Of a stretch of 64,000 nucleotides of DNA, positions 18,061 through 24,571 are shown one piece after another (the first letter of the stretch is position 1; each line of letters starts with the position of its first letter). The notes under the pieces were generated by a model. The model searched no databases and was not told the DNA's origin. It saw nothing but the letters and a program-made list of their open reading frames with translations. The position numbers and the translations under genes are program-made. The DNA lies in the NCBI RefSeq assembly GCF_900112005.1, contig NZ_FOKK01000002.1, positions 248,001 to 312,000 on the forward strand, in the 5' to 3' direction. The stretch is from Algoriphagus aquimarinus (lineage in GTDB: Bacteria > Bacteroidota > Bacteroidia > Cytophagales > Cyclobacteriaceae).

Positions 18061-18527
18061 CATCCCAATATTTATCAGTAAAAAATCTAGGTTTTTTTTA
18101 GGGGTATAGTATTGATTAGAAAGCGGTTAGACATTCCCCAAAATGGGGTAAAACAGAGCGTATTACAGGTTTTTCATAGCCAGAAAGGAATATGATAGCA
18201 TTAGAGTCCTATCCCTCAGAAGAAAAGTGGGGTGATTTCCCGTAAATGATGAAGACTCTACGGTGAAGTGGGGAAAAATCCCACGGTACTTCACTCTGAT
18301 TTTGAAAATTTAAATACTGAACACTCATTTTTAGCAAAAAAAAGAGTGAAATGGTGACTTTTTCTGATTAGATGATCCCTTAGTCAGGACCAAAGTGCTG
18401 AAAAATCAAACTAGAAAAATCTTAAAATTAGAGCCAAAAAACAGAAATGAATTTGGGACAAAAAGAACAGAATCTACACGTCTACTGACCGTGATATTCT
18501 CTTTACTAGCGCAATTAAACTAGAACC
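18061..18527. other. long non-coding region upstream of mraZ with TGGGG inverted pairs
   Basis: No convincing gene. It contains three inverted or quasi-inverted TGGGG pairs: 18135-18148 (CCCCA-N3-TGGGG), 18226-18239 (GTGGGG...TTTCCC) and 18263-18294, where GTGAAGT...ACTTCAC encloses GTGGG...CCCAC. These could be further MraZ contact sites or a structured RNA. The rest is AT-rich with poly-T/poly-A runs. Confidence 0.4.
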
Positions 18528-18560
18528 AAAAAAAGACCTGCCCAACGGACAGGTCTTTTT
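18528..18560 (-). terminator. rho-independent terminator of the BlaI/M56 operon
   Basis: AAAAAGACCTG and CAGGTCTTTTT pair perfectly around a 9-nt loop; on the minus strand the right arm runs into seven or more T. It lies about 55 nt after the M56 peptidase stop, so it ends that operon before the dcw upstream region. Confidence 0.85.
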
Positions 18561-18613
18561 CAAAGCATCAACACACAATTATCTTTTCAGATAAGTTCGT
18601 AAGAATAAAAGGT

Positions 18614-20608
18614 CTATTTATTGTCTTCTTTTTTCTTTAATTCTTGCTCAAGTTTTTTCTGGTATCCTTCAATTTTGGCAGCATTCTCTTGGTGCCAGAT
18701 TTCCATTTTACGCTCGTACTCCTCCATCTTTGGCTTCATCTCTTTTTCCCACGCCTTCATCTTAGCCTCATAGTCTTTCATTTTCGGCTCATTAGCATCT
18801 TGCCATGCTTTCATTTTAGCTTCAAACTCCTTCAATTTAGGCTCTTGCGTCTTTTGCCACGCCTCCATCTTCTGCTCAAACTCTTTCATTTTTGGCTCCA
18901 TTTCCTTTTGCCAAGCCTTCATTTTCTCTTCGTAAGCTTCCATTTTTGGCTCATATGCTTTTTGCCACTCAGCCATTTTTGCCTCATACGCTTCCATTTG
19001 TGGCTTCATAGAACTTTCCCAATTCTCCATCTTTTTGGCATACTCATCGGCACGTTTCTCCATGTCTTTTACCCAGTTCTCTTTCTCCGATTTTGACATA
19101 TTGATCGTGTCTTTTGACGAGAAAGAATAAAAACTATAATCAAAAACCGGCGGAGAAATTTTGAAATCCATAATAGGCATGGCACCCATATCAAAGTCCA
19201 TAGCTGGCATAGAACCCATTTCGAACCCAGGAACTGGAGACATTGCAAAGTCCATTACTGGAGCACTTGCCATGACGAAATCCATCACAGGAGCCATCGA
19301 TTCAGCTGGGAACGGAGGCATTGGAGTCAGCTCTAGCGCTGGCATATCCTCCAAAATGATGGTCTCTCCATTATGACTATATACGTAAGACCTTTTGTTG
19401 CTATTCTTCACAATTACGGTATCGGACTTGGAAATAATCGTGTCAACAGTCACATTGACATTCGTATTGACATCCAAATTAACGTTGGCATTTTTCTGAA
19501 CTTCAACAACCGGATTTAAATTGGTATTCACATTCACGGCTACCGTCTTCGCATTTTCTACAGAGACAGAAACGTCCTGCTGCGCTGTAGCCATCAGGCC
19601 AGCACTTAATAAGAGTGTAAGTAACATAGGGATAGAAATAATAGGGTTTTGTGGATAAGTCTGGGCTGGATGGCCTAGTATTCTTTTGATTCTCTGCAGC
19701 GTAGGATTTCTCTTTTTAGCTGCTGCCAGCGCTAATTCCGGAGGATTTTGCTTAGCAAAGTTCAAGACCTCAGCCAAACTATAAGCTAATTCCTTAGGAG
19801 CTACACCCGCCTTCACCGCCACATCATCGGCAGCATTTTCTCTCAATTCTTTGACCGTCTGGTTCATCCACCAGTAGCATGGATGATAGAAGAAAAGTAC
19901 TTCTAGAGCAGACTGCAGTAGGTTCGAGAGGTAGTCATTACGCTTCACATGTGCCAGTTCATGAGCGATGATCGCTTCAAGCTGTACTGGTGCTAATTGT
20001 AAAATCAGTGCTGACGGAATAAGAATAATAGGTTTGAGATAGCCGAAAGTGACTGGAGACACACCGTAAGAAGTAAGTCGAATCTCCACATTTCTGGAAA
20101 CATTCATTTTACCCATTAGGCGGTAAAGCATTTTTTCTAATTGAAAATCTTGAGGATCCGAGGATGATTTTCGAAGTGTTCTGATTTCTGAAAGGCTATT
20201 AACTAAGCGGAAAAGAAAGAGCAGTGCTCCCAAAAACCAAAAATTAACCAAGAGCGGAAGTTGACCTTCAATCCAGTTAATTGATTGGTTGATCAAACTC
20301 TCGATTCCTAAGCTCGCTGAGGATTGAACTTGACTTAGTACCATTCCCTCAAATGCTATTCGATCCACTAGTGGAGTCGGACTAAAGCTTGAGAATTCAT
20401 AGATGAAAGTGGCTATCGCAAAAAGCAAACTCATTCCCAGACTTCCCAAAGCCAGATTATACTTGAAATTGGGACTGTTTTTGTGAAAAACTTTCAGCAT
20501 CAACCACAGAGCCGCTCCTATCAATACTAATTGCCAAAGTGAATGCACGAGCGTCCAGCCCATGGCATAAAGCAAACTTTCAGGAACCCAGTCGTTTAAA
20601 AGATTCAT
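18614..20608 (-). CDS. M56 (BlaR1-like) membrane metallopeptidase with 18-residue helical repeat tail
   Basis: Sensor-type peptidase, 664 residues. The N-terminal about 310 residues have four hydrophobic segments and the M56 zinc site HELAH (EAIIAHELAHVKRNDY, near 216-220) with a downstream ENAADD Glu. After a further membrane segment (IISIPMLLTLLLSAGLMATA) the periplasmic part differs from BlaR1: no penicillin-binding domain, but a Val/Asn-rich stretch (360-395), a Met/Pro-rich stretch with repeated PxMDF (430-490), and at residues 516-659 eight consecutive 18-residue units of the type xEPKMKEYExKMKAWQKE. Start overlaps the blaI-like stop by one base, so both are co-expressed; it probably senses an envelope signal and inactivates the repressor. 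Ligand unknown. Confidence 0.88.
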   Translation of the reverse strand: MNLLNDWVPESLLYAMGWTLVHSLWQLVLIGAALWLMLKVFHKNSPNFKYNLALGSLGMSLLFAIATFIYEFSSFSPTPLVDRIAFEGMVLSQVQSSASLGIESLINQSINWIEGQLPLLVNFWFLGALLFLFRLVNSLSEIRTLRKSSSDPQDFQLEKMLYRLMGKMNVSRNVEIRLTSYGVSPVTFGYLKPIILIPSALILQLAPVQLEAIIAHELAHVKRNDYLSNLLQSALEVLFFYHPCYWWMNQTVKELRENAADDVAVKAGVAPKELAYSLAEVLNFAKQNPPELALAAAKKRNPTLQRIKRILGHPAQTYPQNPIISIPMLLTLLLSAGLMATAQQDVSVSVENAKTVAVNVNTNLNPVVEVQKNANVNLDVNTNVNVTVDTIISKSDTVIVKNSNKRSYVYSHNGETIILEDMPALELTPMPPFPAESMAPVMDFVMASAPVMDFAMSPVPGFEMGSMPAMDFDMGAMPIMDFKISPPVFDYSFYSFSSKDTINMSKSEKENWVKDMEKRADEYAKKMENWESSMKPQMEAYEAKMAEWQKAYEPKMEAYEEKMKAWQKEMEPKMKEFEQKMEAWQKTQEPKLKEFEAKMKAWQDANEPKMKDYEAKMKAWEKEMKPKMEEYERKMEIWHQENAAKIEGYQKKLEQELKKKEDNK
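18632..19063 (-). repeat. eight tandem 54-bp coding repeats (18-residue helical units) in the M56 protein
   Basis: The frame holds eight gapless units of 18 codons. Conserved per unit: Pro at position 3 (units 2-7), Lys-Met at 4-5, Tyr/Phe at 8, Lys-Met at 11-12, Trp at 15. Since 18 residues equal five alpha-helical turns, conserved residues would lie on one face of a helix. Units differ at many synonymous and charged positions, so the array is old rather than freshly duplicated. Confidence 0.85.
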
Positions 20609-20979
20609 TATTTCTTGTTTTCGAGTTGGTCTAAAAATGCACGTATTTCATCTAATTCCTCTTTAGAAGGATTCTCTTCCCCCAGTGCCTGGAGTACCAA
20701 TTTCTGCGCAGACCCCCCAAAAGCCGTAGTTACCAGATTCTTTAGCAAAGACTTTTGGGTCTCCTTTTGATTGGTCACAGGACTATAAACATGAGTTCGC
20801 TGGTCTTCATTTCGATTGACCATTCCTTTGGCGTGCATGTTCTGCATGGTCTTCAAGGTAGTAGTGTACCCAGTGTCCTTTGTCAGAGCTAAACGCTCAT
20901 GAATCTGACGAACATTGGACTGCTTCATTTCCCACAACAGGGAAAGTATTTCTAATTCTGACTCGGTTGGCTTACTCAT
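20608..20979 (-). CDS. BlaI/MecI/CopY-family transcriptional repressor
   Basis: A 123-residue winged-helix repressor: TESELEILSLLWEMKQSNVRQIHERL is the DNA-binding start of the family, TTTLKTMQNMHAKGMVNR the recognition region, and the C-terminal about 45 residues form the dimerisation part where BlaR1-type peptidases cleave (N-R-N/VY segment). Forms an operon with the M56 peptidase. Three identical dyads overlie its own promoter, indicating autorepression. Despite the BlaI name, no beta-lactamase gene is near, so the regulon is probably other envelope functions. Confidence 0.92.
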   Translation of the reverse strand: MSKPTESELEILSLLWEMKQSNVRQIHERLALTKDTGYTTTLKTMQNMHAKGMVNRNEDQRTHVYSPVTNQKETQKSLLKNLVTTAFGGSAQKLVLQALGEENPSKEELDEIRAFLDQLENKK

Positions 20980-20988
20980 AGGAGGTTA

Positions 20989-21004
20989 TACGATAACTTT
21001 CGTA
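20989..21004. promoter_or_regulatory. BlaI-type operator 1 (TACGA-N6-TCGTA)
   Basis: Perfect 16-bp dyad TACGATAACTTTCGTA, 10 nt before the repressor ATG, covering the expected transcription start of the repressor operon. Confidence 0.8.
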
Positions 21005-21005
21005 C

Positions 21006-21036
21006 CAAAGATATACGAAGAGAATCGTAAGTCAAA
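21006..21036 (-). promoter_or_regulatory. promoter of the BlaI/M56 operon (TTTG-N19-TATCTTTG)
   Basis: On the minus strand TTTG (21033-21036) and TATCTTTG (21006-21013, matching TAnnTTTG) are 19 nt apart, the ideal Bacteroidota spacing. The spacer contains operator 2 in full; operators 1 and 3 flank the promoter. Expected start of transcription is near 21002, leaving a leader of about 22 nt. Confidence 0.8.
21014..21029. promoter_or_regulatory. BlaI-type operator 2 (TACGA-N6-TCGTA)
   Basis: Perfect dyad TACGAAGAGAATCGTA, located exactly between the -7 and -33 elements of the operon promoter; dyad centre is 25 bp from operator 1. Confidence 0.8.
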
Positions 21037-21041
21037 ACATC

Positions 21042-21057
21042 TACGAAAATAATCGTA
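21042..21057. promoter_or_regulatory. BlaI-type operator 3 (TACGA-N6-TCGTA)
   Basis: Perfect dyad TACGAAAATAATCGTA just upstream of the -33 element, centre 28 bp from operator 2. A weaker related pair (AATCGTT...AACAAACGATT, 21063-21092) follows and could be a degenerate fourth site. Confidence 0.75.
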
Positions 21058-21092
21058 TTAAAAATCGTTAAAACCTTATTTAACAAACGATT

Positions 21093-21329
21093 ATATATAG
21101 AAAAAATGTTTTGAAAACACTCCCACTGTAAAAGCTAGCTCATATTTACGCCTAATTTTAAGATGAAATTCGTTCCATTGGTAATCTTTGGAAAGGTTTT
21201 GAATACAAATAAGGAATTCGCATAAACCTTATGTCATAGTCTATAAGCTTAAGCCTTAAACGCTGAACTTTACTTCCCTGACATTAGTTGTATAGACATT
21301 GAATTTTTGAAAAGTAAACCAACTATACC
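21093..21329. other. intergenic region between divergent blaI-like gene and old yellow enzyme gene
   Basis: AT-rich, no gene. It must hold the promoter of the rightward old-yellow-enzyme gene, but no full TTTG/TAnnTTTG pair is recognised; the closest T-rich tract is GAATTTTTG at 21300-21308. The operators at its left edge are more than 270 bp from that gene. Confidence 0.3.
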
Positions 21330-22442
21330 ATGAATACCGATCAAGCATTACTTAAACCCATTACTCTAGCAGGCGGGTTAGAATTAAAAAATAGAGTTTG
21401 GATGGCACCAATGACAAGAAGCAGAGCTGACAATCCTTCCAACAAACCTTTTGACATCCATGAAAAATATTACGCTCAGCGCGCCTCTTCAGGACTTATC
21501 ATTACCGAAGGTTCACAAGTTTCTAAGCAGGCAATAGGTTATATTAACACGCCAGGGATTTACTCCGACATACAGGTAGAAGGTTGGAAAGGCGTCACGA
21601 AAGCTGTACATGAGAAAGGTGGACACATCTTCATTCAACTTTGGCATGTAGGCAGGATCTCTCACCCAGATTTTCATAACGGTGAATTGCCTTTAGCTCC
21701 TTCAGCCATTAACCCGCACGAAAAGTCTTTTACCCCTGAAGGTTTCAAAGAAACTGTCACTCCGAAAGAGATGAGTCGTGCAGAAATTAAGCAGACCATT
21801 CAGGATTTTAAGAATGCTGGTAAAAATGCAATGGAAGCTGGTTTTGACGGAATTGAGATTCACAGTTCTAATGGCTACTTGCTTCATCAGTTCTTCAATG
21901 CTACCAGTAATACAAGAAGGGATGAATATGGAGGATCTATTGAGAATAGAGCAAAAATTCTATTTGAAATCATCGATGCACTCAAAGAAGTAATGCCTGA
22001 GCAAAAGATCGGTTTGAGACTAAACCCATCTCTTAATGGTATTTTCGGAATGACTGCTGATGAAGAAACCATCCCTACTTTTGAGTACATCGTCAAAAAA
22101 CTGAATGAGTACGATTTAGCTTATCTACACCTATCTGAGCCTTTTAATGACGTTAGAGAAATCCCTTATTTGGTAAGCAAAATTGCGAAGCATTTCCGTC
22201 CATTGTATCATGGCACCTTAGTAATCAACGCAGATTTTGATCAAGAAAAAGGAAATAAAGTGATTGAAGAAGGCGATGCAGATGCGGTTGCATTTGGTAC
22301 ACTATATATCTCTAATCCAGATCTGGTTGAGCGTTTCGAGCAGAATGCCGAGCTTGAAAGTCCAGACAAGGACACGTTCTATACTCCTGGAGAAACAGGT
22401 TACACCGATTACCCTACACTAGAAGAAATAAAAGTTGGATAA
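21330..22442 (+). CDS. NADH:flavin oxidoreductase / old yellow enzyme (NemA-like ene-reductase)
   Basis: A 370-residue FMN-dependent TIM-barrel protein. Seen: KNRVWMAPMTRSRAD near 20-34 (FMN site), FIQLWHVGRISHPDF near 98-112, HSSNGYLLHQFFN near 179-191 with the His/Asn pair that binds the substrate carbonyl, RRDEYGGSIENR near 196-207, and AVAFGTLYISNPDLVER at the C-terminus for phosphate binding. Old yellow enzymes reduce activated C=C bonds, nitro compounds or quinones with NAD(P)H. A terminator-like hairpin follows. Divergent from the BlaI-type gene; no evidence it belongs to that regulon. Confidence 0.93.
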   Translation: MNTDQALLKPITLAGGLELKNRVWMAPMTRSRADNPSNKPFDIHEKYYAQRASSGLIITEGSQVSKQAIGYINTPGIYSDIQVEGWKGVTKAVHEKGGHIFIQLWHVGRISHPDFHNGELPLAPSAINPHEKSFTPEGFKETVTPKEMSRAEIKQTIQDFKNAGKNAMEAGFDGIEIHSSNGYLLHQFFNATSNTRRDEYGGSIENRAKILFEIIDALKEVMPEQKIGLRLNPSLNGIFGMTADEETIPTFEYIVKKLNEYDLAYLHLSEPFNDVREIPYLVSKIAKHFRPLYHGTLVINADFDQEKGNKVIEEGDADAVAFGTLYISNPDLVERFEQNAELESPDKDTFYTPGETGYTDYPTLEEIKVG

Positions 22443-22449
22443 TCACCCT

Positions 22450-22475
22450 AAAGGCCGGAATTCCCGGCCTTTTCT
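22450..22475 (+). terminator. rho-independent terminator after the old yellow enzyme gene
   Basis: AAAGGCCGG and CCGGCCTTT pair around AATTC and are followed by a T-rich stretch (TTTCTTTATTTTT). It sits in the 46-nt gap before the NRDE gene, and its T-tract runs into the -7-like motif of that gene. Confidence 0.8.
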
Positions 22476-22488
22476 TTATTTTTAGCCT

Positions 22489-23253
22489 ATGTGTCTAGTA
22501 GCTTTTTCTTGGAGAAATCATCCAGAATACCCATTGATCATCAGTACCAATCGTGATGAGTTTTTTGAACGCCCTACCCAAGCAATGCACGTCTGGGAAA
22601 GCGGATTTTACGCTGGTAAAGATCTTAGAAGCGGTGGTACTTGGATGGGATTTCATCCTAACGGACGATGGTCTCTTTTAACAAATTATCGGGATTTTGA
22701 CAATCCTAGAAATGCAAAAATCAGCCGAGGTAAGCTTGTTCAGGATTGGCTTGAAACTGATATTACTGCGGAGGAATATCTGAAAGGAATTCAAAAACAC
22801 CAAGATCAATATGATGGATTTAATCTATTGGTCAGTGATGGGAAAAAGCTGTTTTACCTAAGCAATTATTCACTTGATATACAGGAAGTTCAACCAGGAA
22901 CTTATGGTTTGAGTAATGCCCTTCTCGATGATCCTTGGCCAAAAGTACAATTGGCAAAACAACAGCTTGAGCAATTAATTAAGACTGATTTTTCCACCAA
23001 TGATCTGCTTAATATCCTGAAATCCAAAGACACTTATCCGCCAGAAAAACTTCCCAAAACCGGTATTCCCCTAGAAATGGAAACTTGCCTTTCATCTCAA
23101 TTAATTCGAATGTCAGGTAATTATGGAACGGTTTCGGCAGCTGCGGTGGTTCAACATACATCTGGGCTGGTTCAGCTCAAACAACGAAGTTTTCAATGGA
23201 AACCTGAGATCTTTCAGGACTTGGATTTTCAATTTCAACTCGATCAAACCTAA
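22489..23253 (+). CDS. NRDE family protein (TANGO2-like)
   Basis: A 254-residue protein of the NRDE/TANGO2 family, named after the motif seen here as STNRDEFFERPTQ (residues 19-31). It starts MCLVAF, with Cys2 becoming N-terminal if Met is removed, as in Ntn-type folds; GGTWMGFHPNGRWSLLTNYRD near 47-67 is also conserved. Eukaryotic TANGO2 has been linked to heme or lipid handling; the bacterial function is unknown. The start codon lies four bases after a TATTTTTA motif. Followed 7 nt later by the ypdA gene, probably co-transcribed. Confidence 0.88.
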   Translation: MCLVAFSWRNHPEYPLIISTNRDEFFERPTQAMHVWESGFYAGKDLRSGGTWMGFHPNGRWSLLTNYRDFDNPRNAKISRGKLVQDWLETDITAEEYLKGIQKHQDQYDGFNLLVSDGKKLFYLSNYSLDIQEVQPGTYGLSNALLDDPWPKVQLAKQQLEQLIKTDFSTNDLLNILKSKDTYPPEKLPKTGIPLEMETCLSSQLIRMSGNYGTVSAAAVVQHTSGLVQLKQRSFQWKPEIFQDLDFQFQLDQT

Positions 23254-23259
23254 AACCAA

Positions 23260-24240
23260 ATGTCAAACAAAATATACGATATGCTGATCATCGGCGGTGG
23301 ACCAATTGGTCTGGCTTGCGGTGTAGAAGCAGGAAAAGCAGGATTGGATTATGTGATTGTAGAAAAAGGAGCACTTACGAATTCTATCTTTAATTACCCG
23401 ATCAACATGACTTTTTTCTCCACCTCAGATAGGCTGGAGATGGCAGATATACCTTTTATGTCAATTGGCAACAAGCCTAACCGCACCGAAGCTCTGGAAT
23501 ATTACAGAAGGATTTTCTCCCATTTCGATCTGAATGTCAAACTGTATGAAGCGGTGCAGATACTAGAGAAGAAAGATGAGCTGTTCCACATCAAAACCTC
23601 CAAGGGAAAATATCAAGCTAAGAATGTGGTTCTGGCCACTGGCTTTTACGATTTGCCAAATCTGATGAATATTCCAGGCGAAGACTTACCAAAAGTGCAG
23701 CACTACTACAAGGAGCCTTGGCCATTTATCAACCAAAAAATCGTGGTAGTTGGCGGAGCAAATTCCGCGGTAGATGCAGCATTGGAATGCTGGAGAAAAG
23801 GAGCAGAAGTAAGCATGGTTTTACTCGAAGAAGAAGTAGACCAAGCAGTGAAATACTGGGTGCGTCCAGACATTGTAAACAGAATCAAGGAAGGATCTAT
23901 CAAAGCCTTCACCAAATCTAGGCTTAAGGAAATCCGTGCGCATGAAGTCGTGATTTCAACTCCTGAGGGAGAAGTGACCATAGAAAATGACTTCGTGCTT
24001 GCCATGACAGGCTACAAGCCGAATTTTGGATTATTAAATCAATTAGGAGTAAAACTGAGTGAAGACGAGAAATGCCAGCCACAATACGACGAGCACACTC
24101 ACGAGACTAACGTGCAGGGAGTTTACCTAGCAGGGGTAGTTTGCGGTGGATTAAATACCCGGGAGTTCTTCATCGAAAACAGCGTAGTACATGCTGGGAT
24201 GATCGTGAAGGATATTGTAGAGAAGGTAAAAAGGAAGTAA
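23260..24240 (+). CDS. ypdA: YpdA-family bacillithiol disulfide reductase (FAD/NAD(P)-binding)
   Basis: A 326-residue flavoprotein with two nucleotide-binding folds: IIGGGPIGLACGVEAGKAGL (FAD, residues 7-26) and VVVGGANSAVDAALECWRKG (NADPH, around 163-182), plus ATGFYDLPNLMNIPGED. It lacks the CxxC of thioredoxin reductase. The segment NYPINMTFFSTSDRLEMADIPF is characteristic of YpdA, which reduces oxidised bacillithiol (BSSB) with NADPH. This implies bacillithiol as thiol buffer here, as known for many Bacteroidota. Likely operon with the NRDE gene. Confidence 0.87.
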   Translation: MSNKIYDMLIIGGGPIGLACGVEAGKAGLDYVIVEKGALTNSIFNYPINMTFFSTSDRLEMADIPFMSIGNKPNRTEALEYYRRIFSHFDLNVKLYEAVQILEKKDELFHIKTSKGKYQAKNVVLATGFYDLPNLMNIPGEDLPKVQHYYKEPWPFINQKIVVVGGANSAVDAALECWRKGAEVSMVLLEEEVDQAVKYWVRPDIVNRIKEGSIKAFTKSRLKEIRAHEVVISTPEGEVTIENDFVLAMTGYKPNFGLLNQLGVKLSEDEKCQPQYDEHTHETNVQGVYLAGVVCGGLNTREFFIENSVVHAGMIVKDIVEKVKRK

Positions 24241-24324
24241 AAAGTGATAAGTAGTAAGTCAGTAAAGAGGTAATTCAATGCGTGTATATACTAGATTGCA
24301 TCAATACCCAAATAAAAATTGTTG

Positions 24325-24450
24325 CACCTCGACTACGCTCGGCGGCCGTTTAATGAAGATATAGAGGGGGAGGAAAAGTGCGGCGCTGCCGCACTTTTCC
24401 TCCCCCTCCTAACAATTACCTAAATCCGGTGGCCGAGCGCAGTCGAGGCC
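24325..24450. repeat. nested-hairpin repeat element, copy 1
   Basis: Imperfect terminal inverted repeats (CCTCGACTACGCTCGG at 24327-24342; GGCCGAGCGCAGTCGAGG at 24431-24448) enclose a perfect 21-bp hairpin with a 3-nt loop (24364-24408). The segment after the inner hairpin (CTAACAA...CCGGTGGCCGAGCG) matches that of a second copy at 47.5 kb while the inner stem sequences are unrelated. No coding capacity; size about 126 bp, consistent with a REP/MITE-like non-autonomous element. Confidence 0.8.
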
Positions 24451-24513
24451 AATTGCAAAATAATAACTACTGGCAGCAAAGCGGAATATCTATAAGTTCT
24501 ATACACTTAAAAC

Positions 24514-24551
24514 AAATGGGCCTGTGCAAAGTGATTTGCACAGGCCCATTT
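24514..24551 (-). terminator. strong stem-loop terminator downstream of the PorE-like gene
   Basis: A perfect 17-bp stem (AAATGGGCCTGTGCAAA and its complement) with loop GTGA, 20 nt after the stop of the leftward OmpA-family gene; on that strand it is followed by TTTGTTTTAAG. Suits a rho-independent terminator. Confidence 0.8.
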
Positions 24552-24571
24552 ACTTCATCGGAGATATTGTC

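Noticed and set aside
17936..18613. Possible origin of replication (AT-rich, near dcw)
   Set aside because: No DnaA-box cluster recognised and no dnaA/dnaN nearby; the region is better explained by MraZ boxes and a terminator.
18632..19063. Tandem 54-bp repeats considered as a CRISPR or minisatellite
   Set aside because: They are in-frame protein repeats with synonymous differences and no spacers.
18644..19096. 150-codon frame opposite the M56 repeat region
   Set aside because: It is the antisense shadow of the 54-bp coding repeats, rich in Leu/Phe/His, without independent gene signals.
20608..20979. BlaI/BlaR1-type pair read as a beta-lactam resistance module
   Set aside because: No beta-lactamase gene is adjacent and the M56 protein lacks a penicillin-binding sensor domain.
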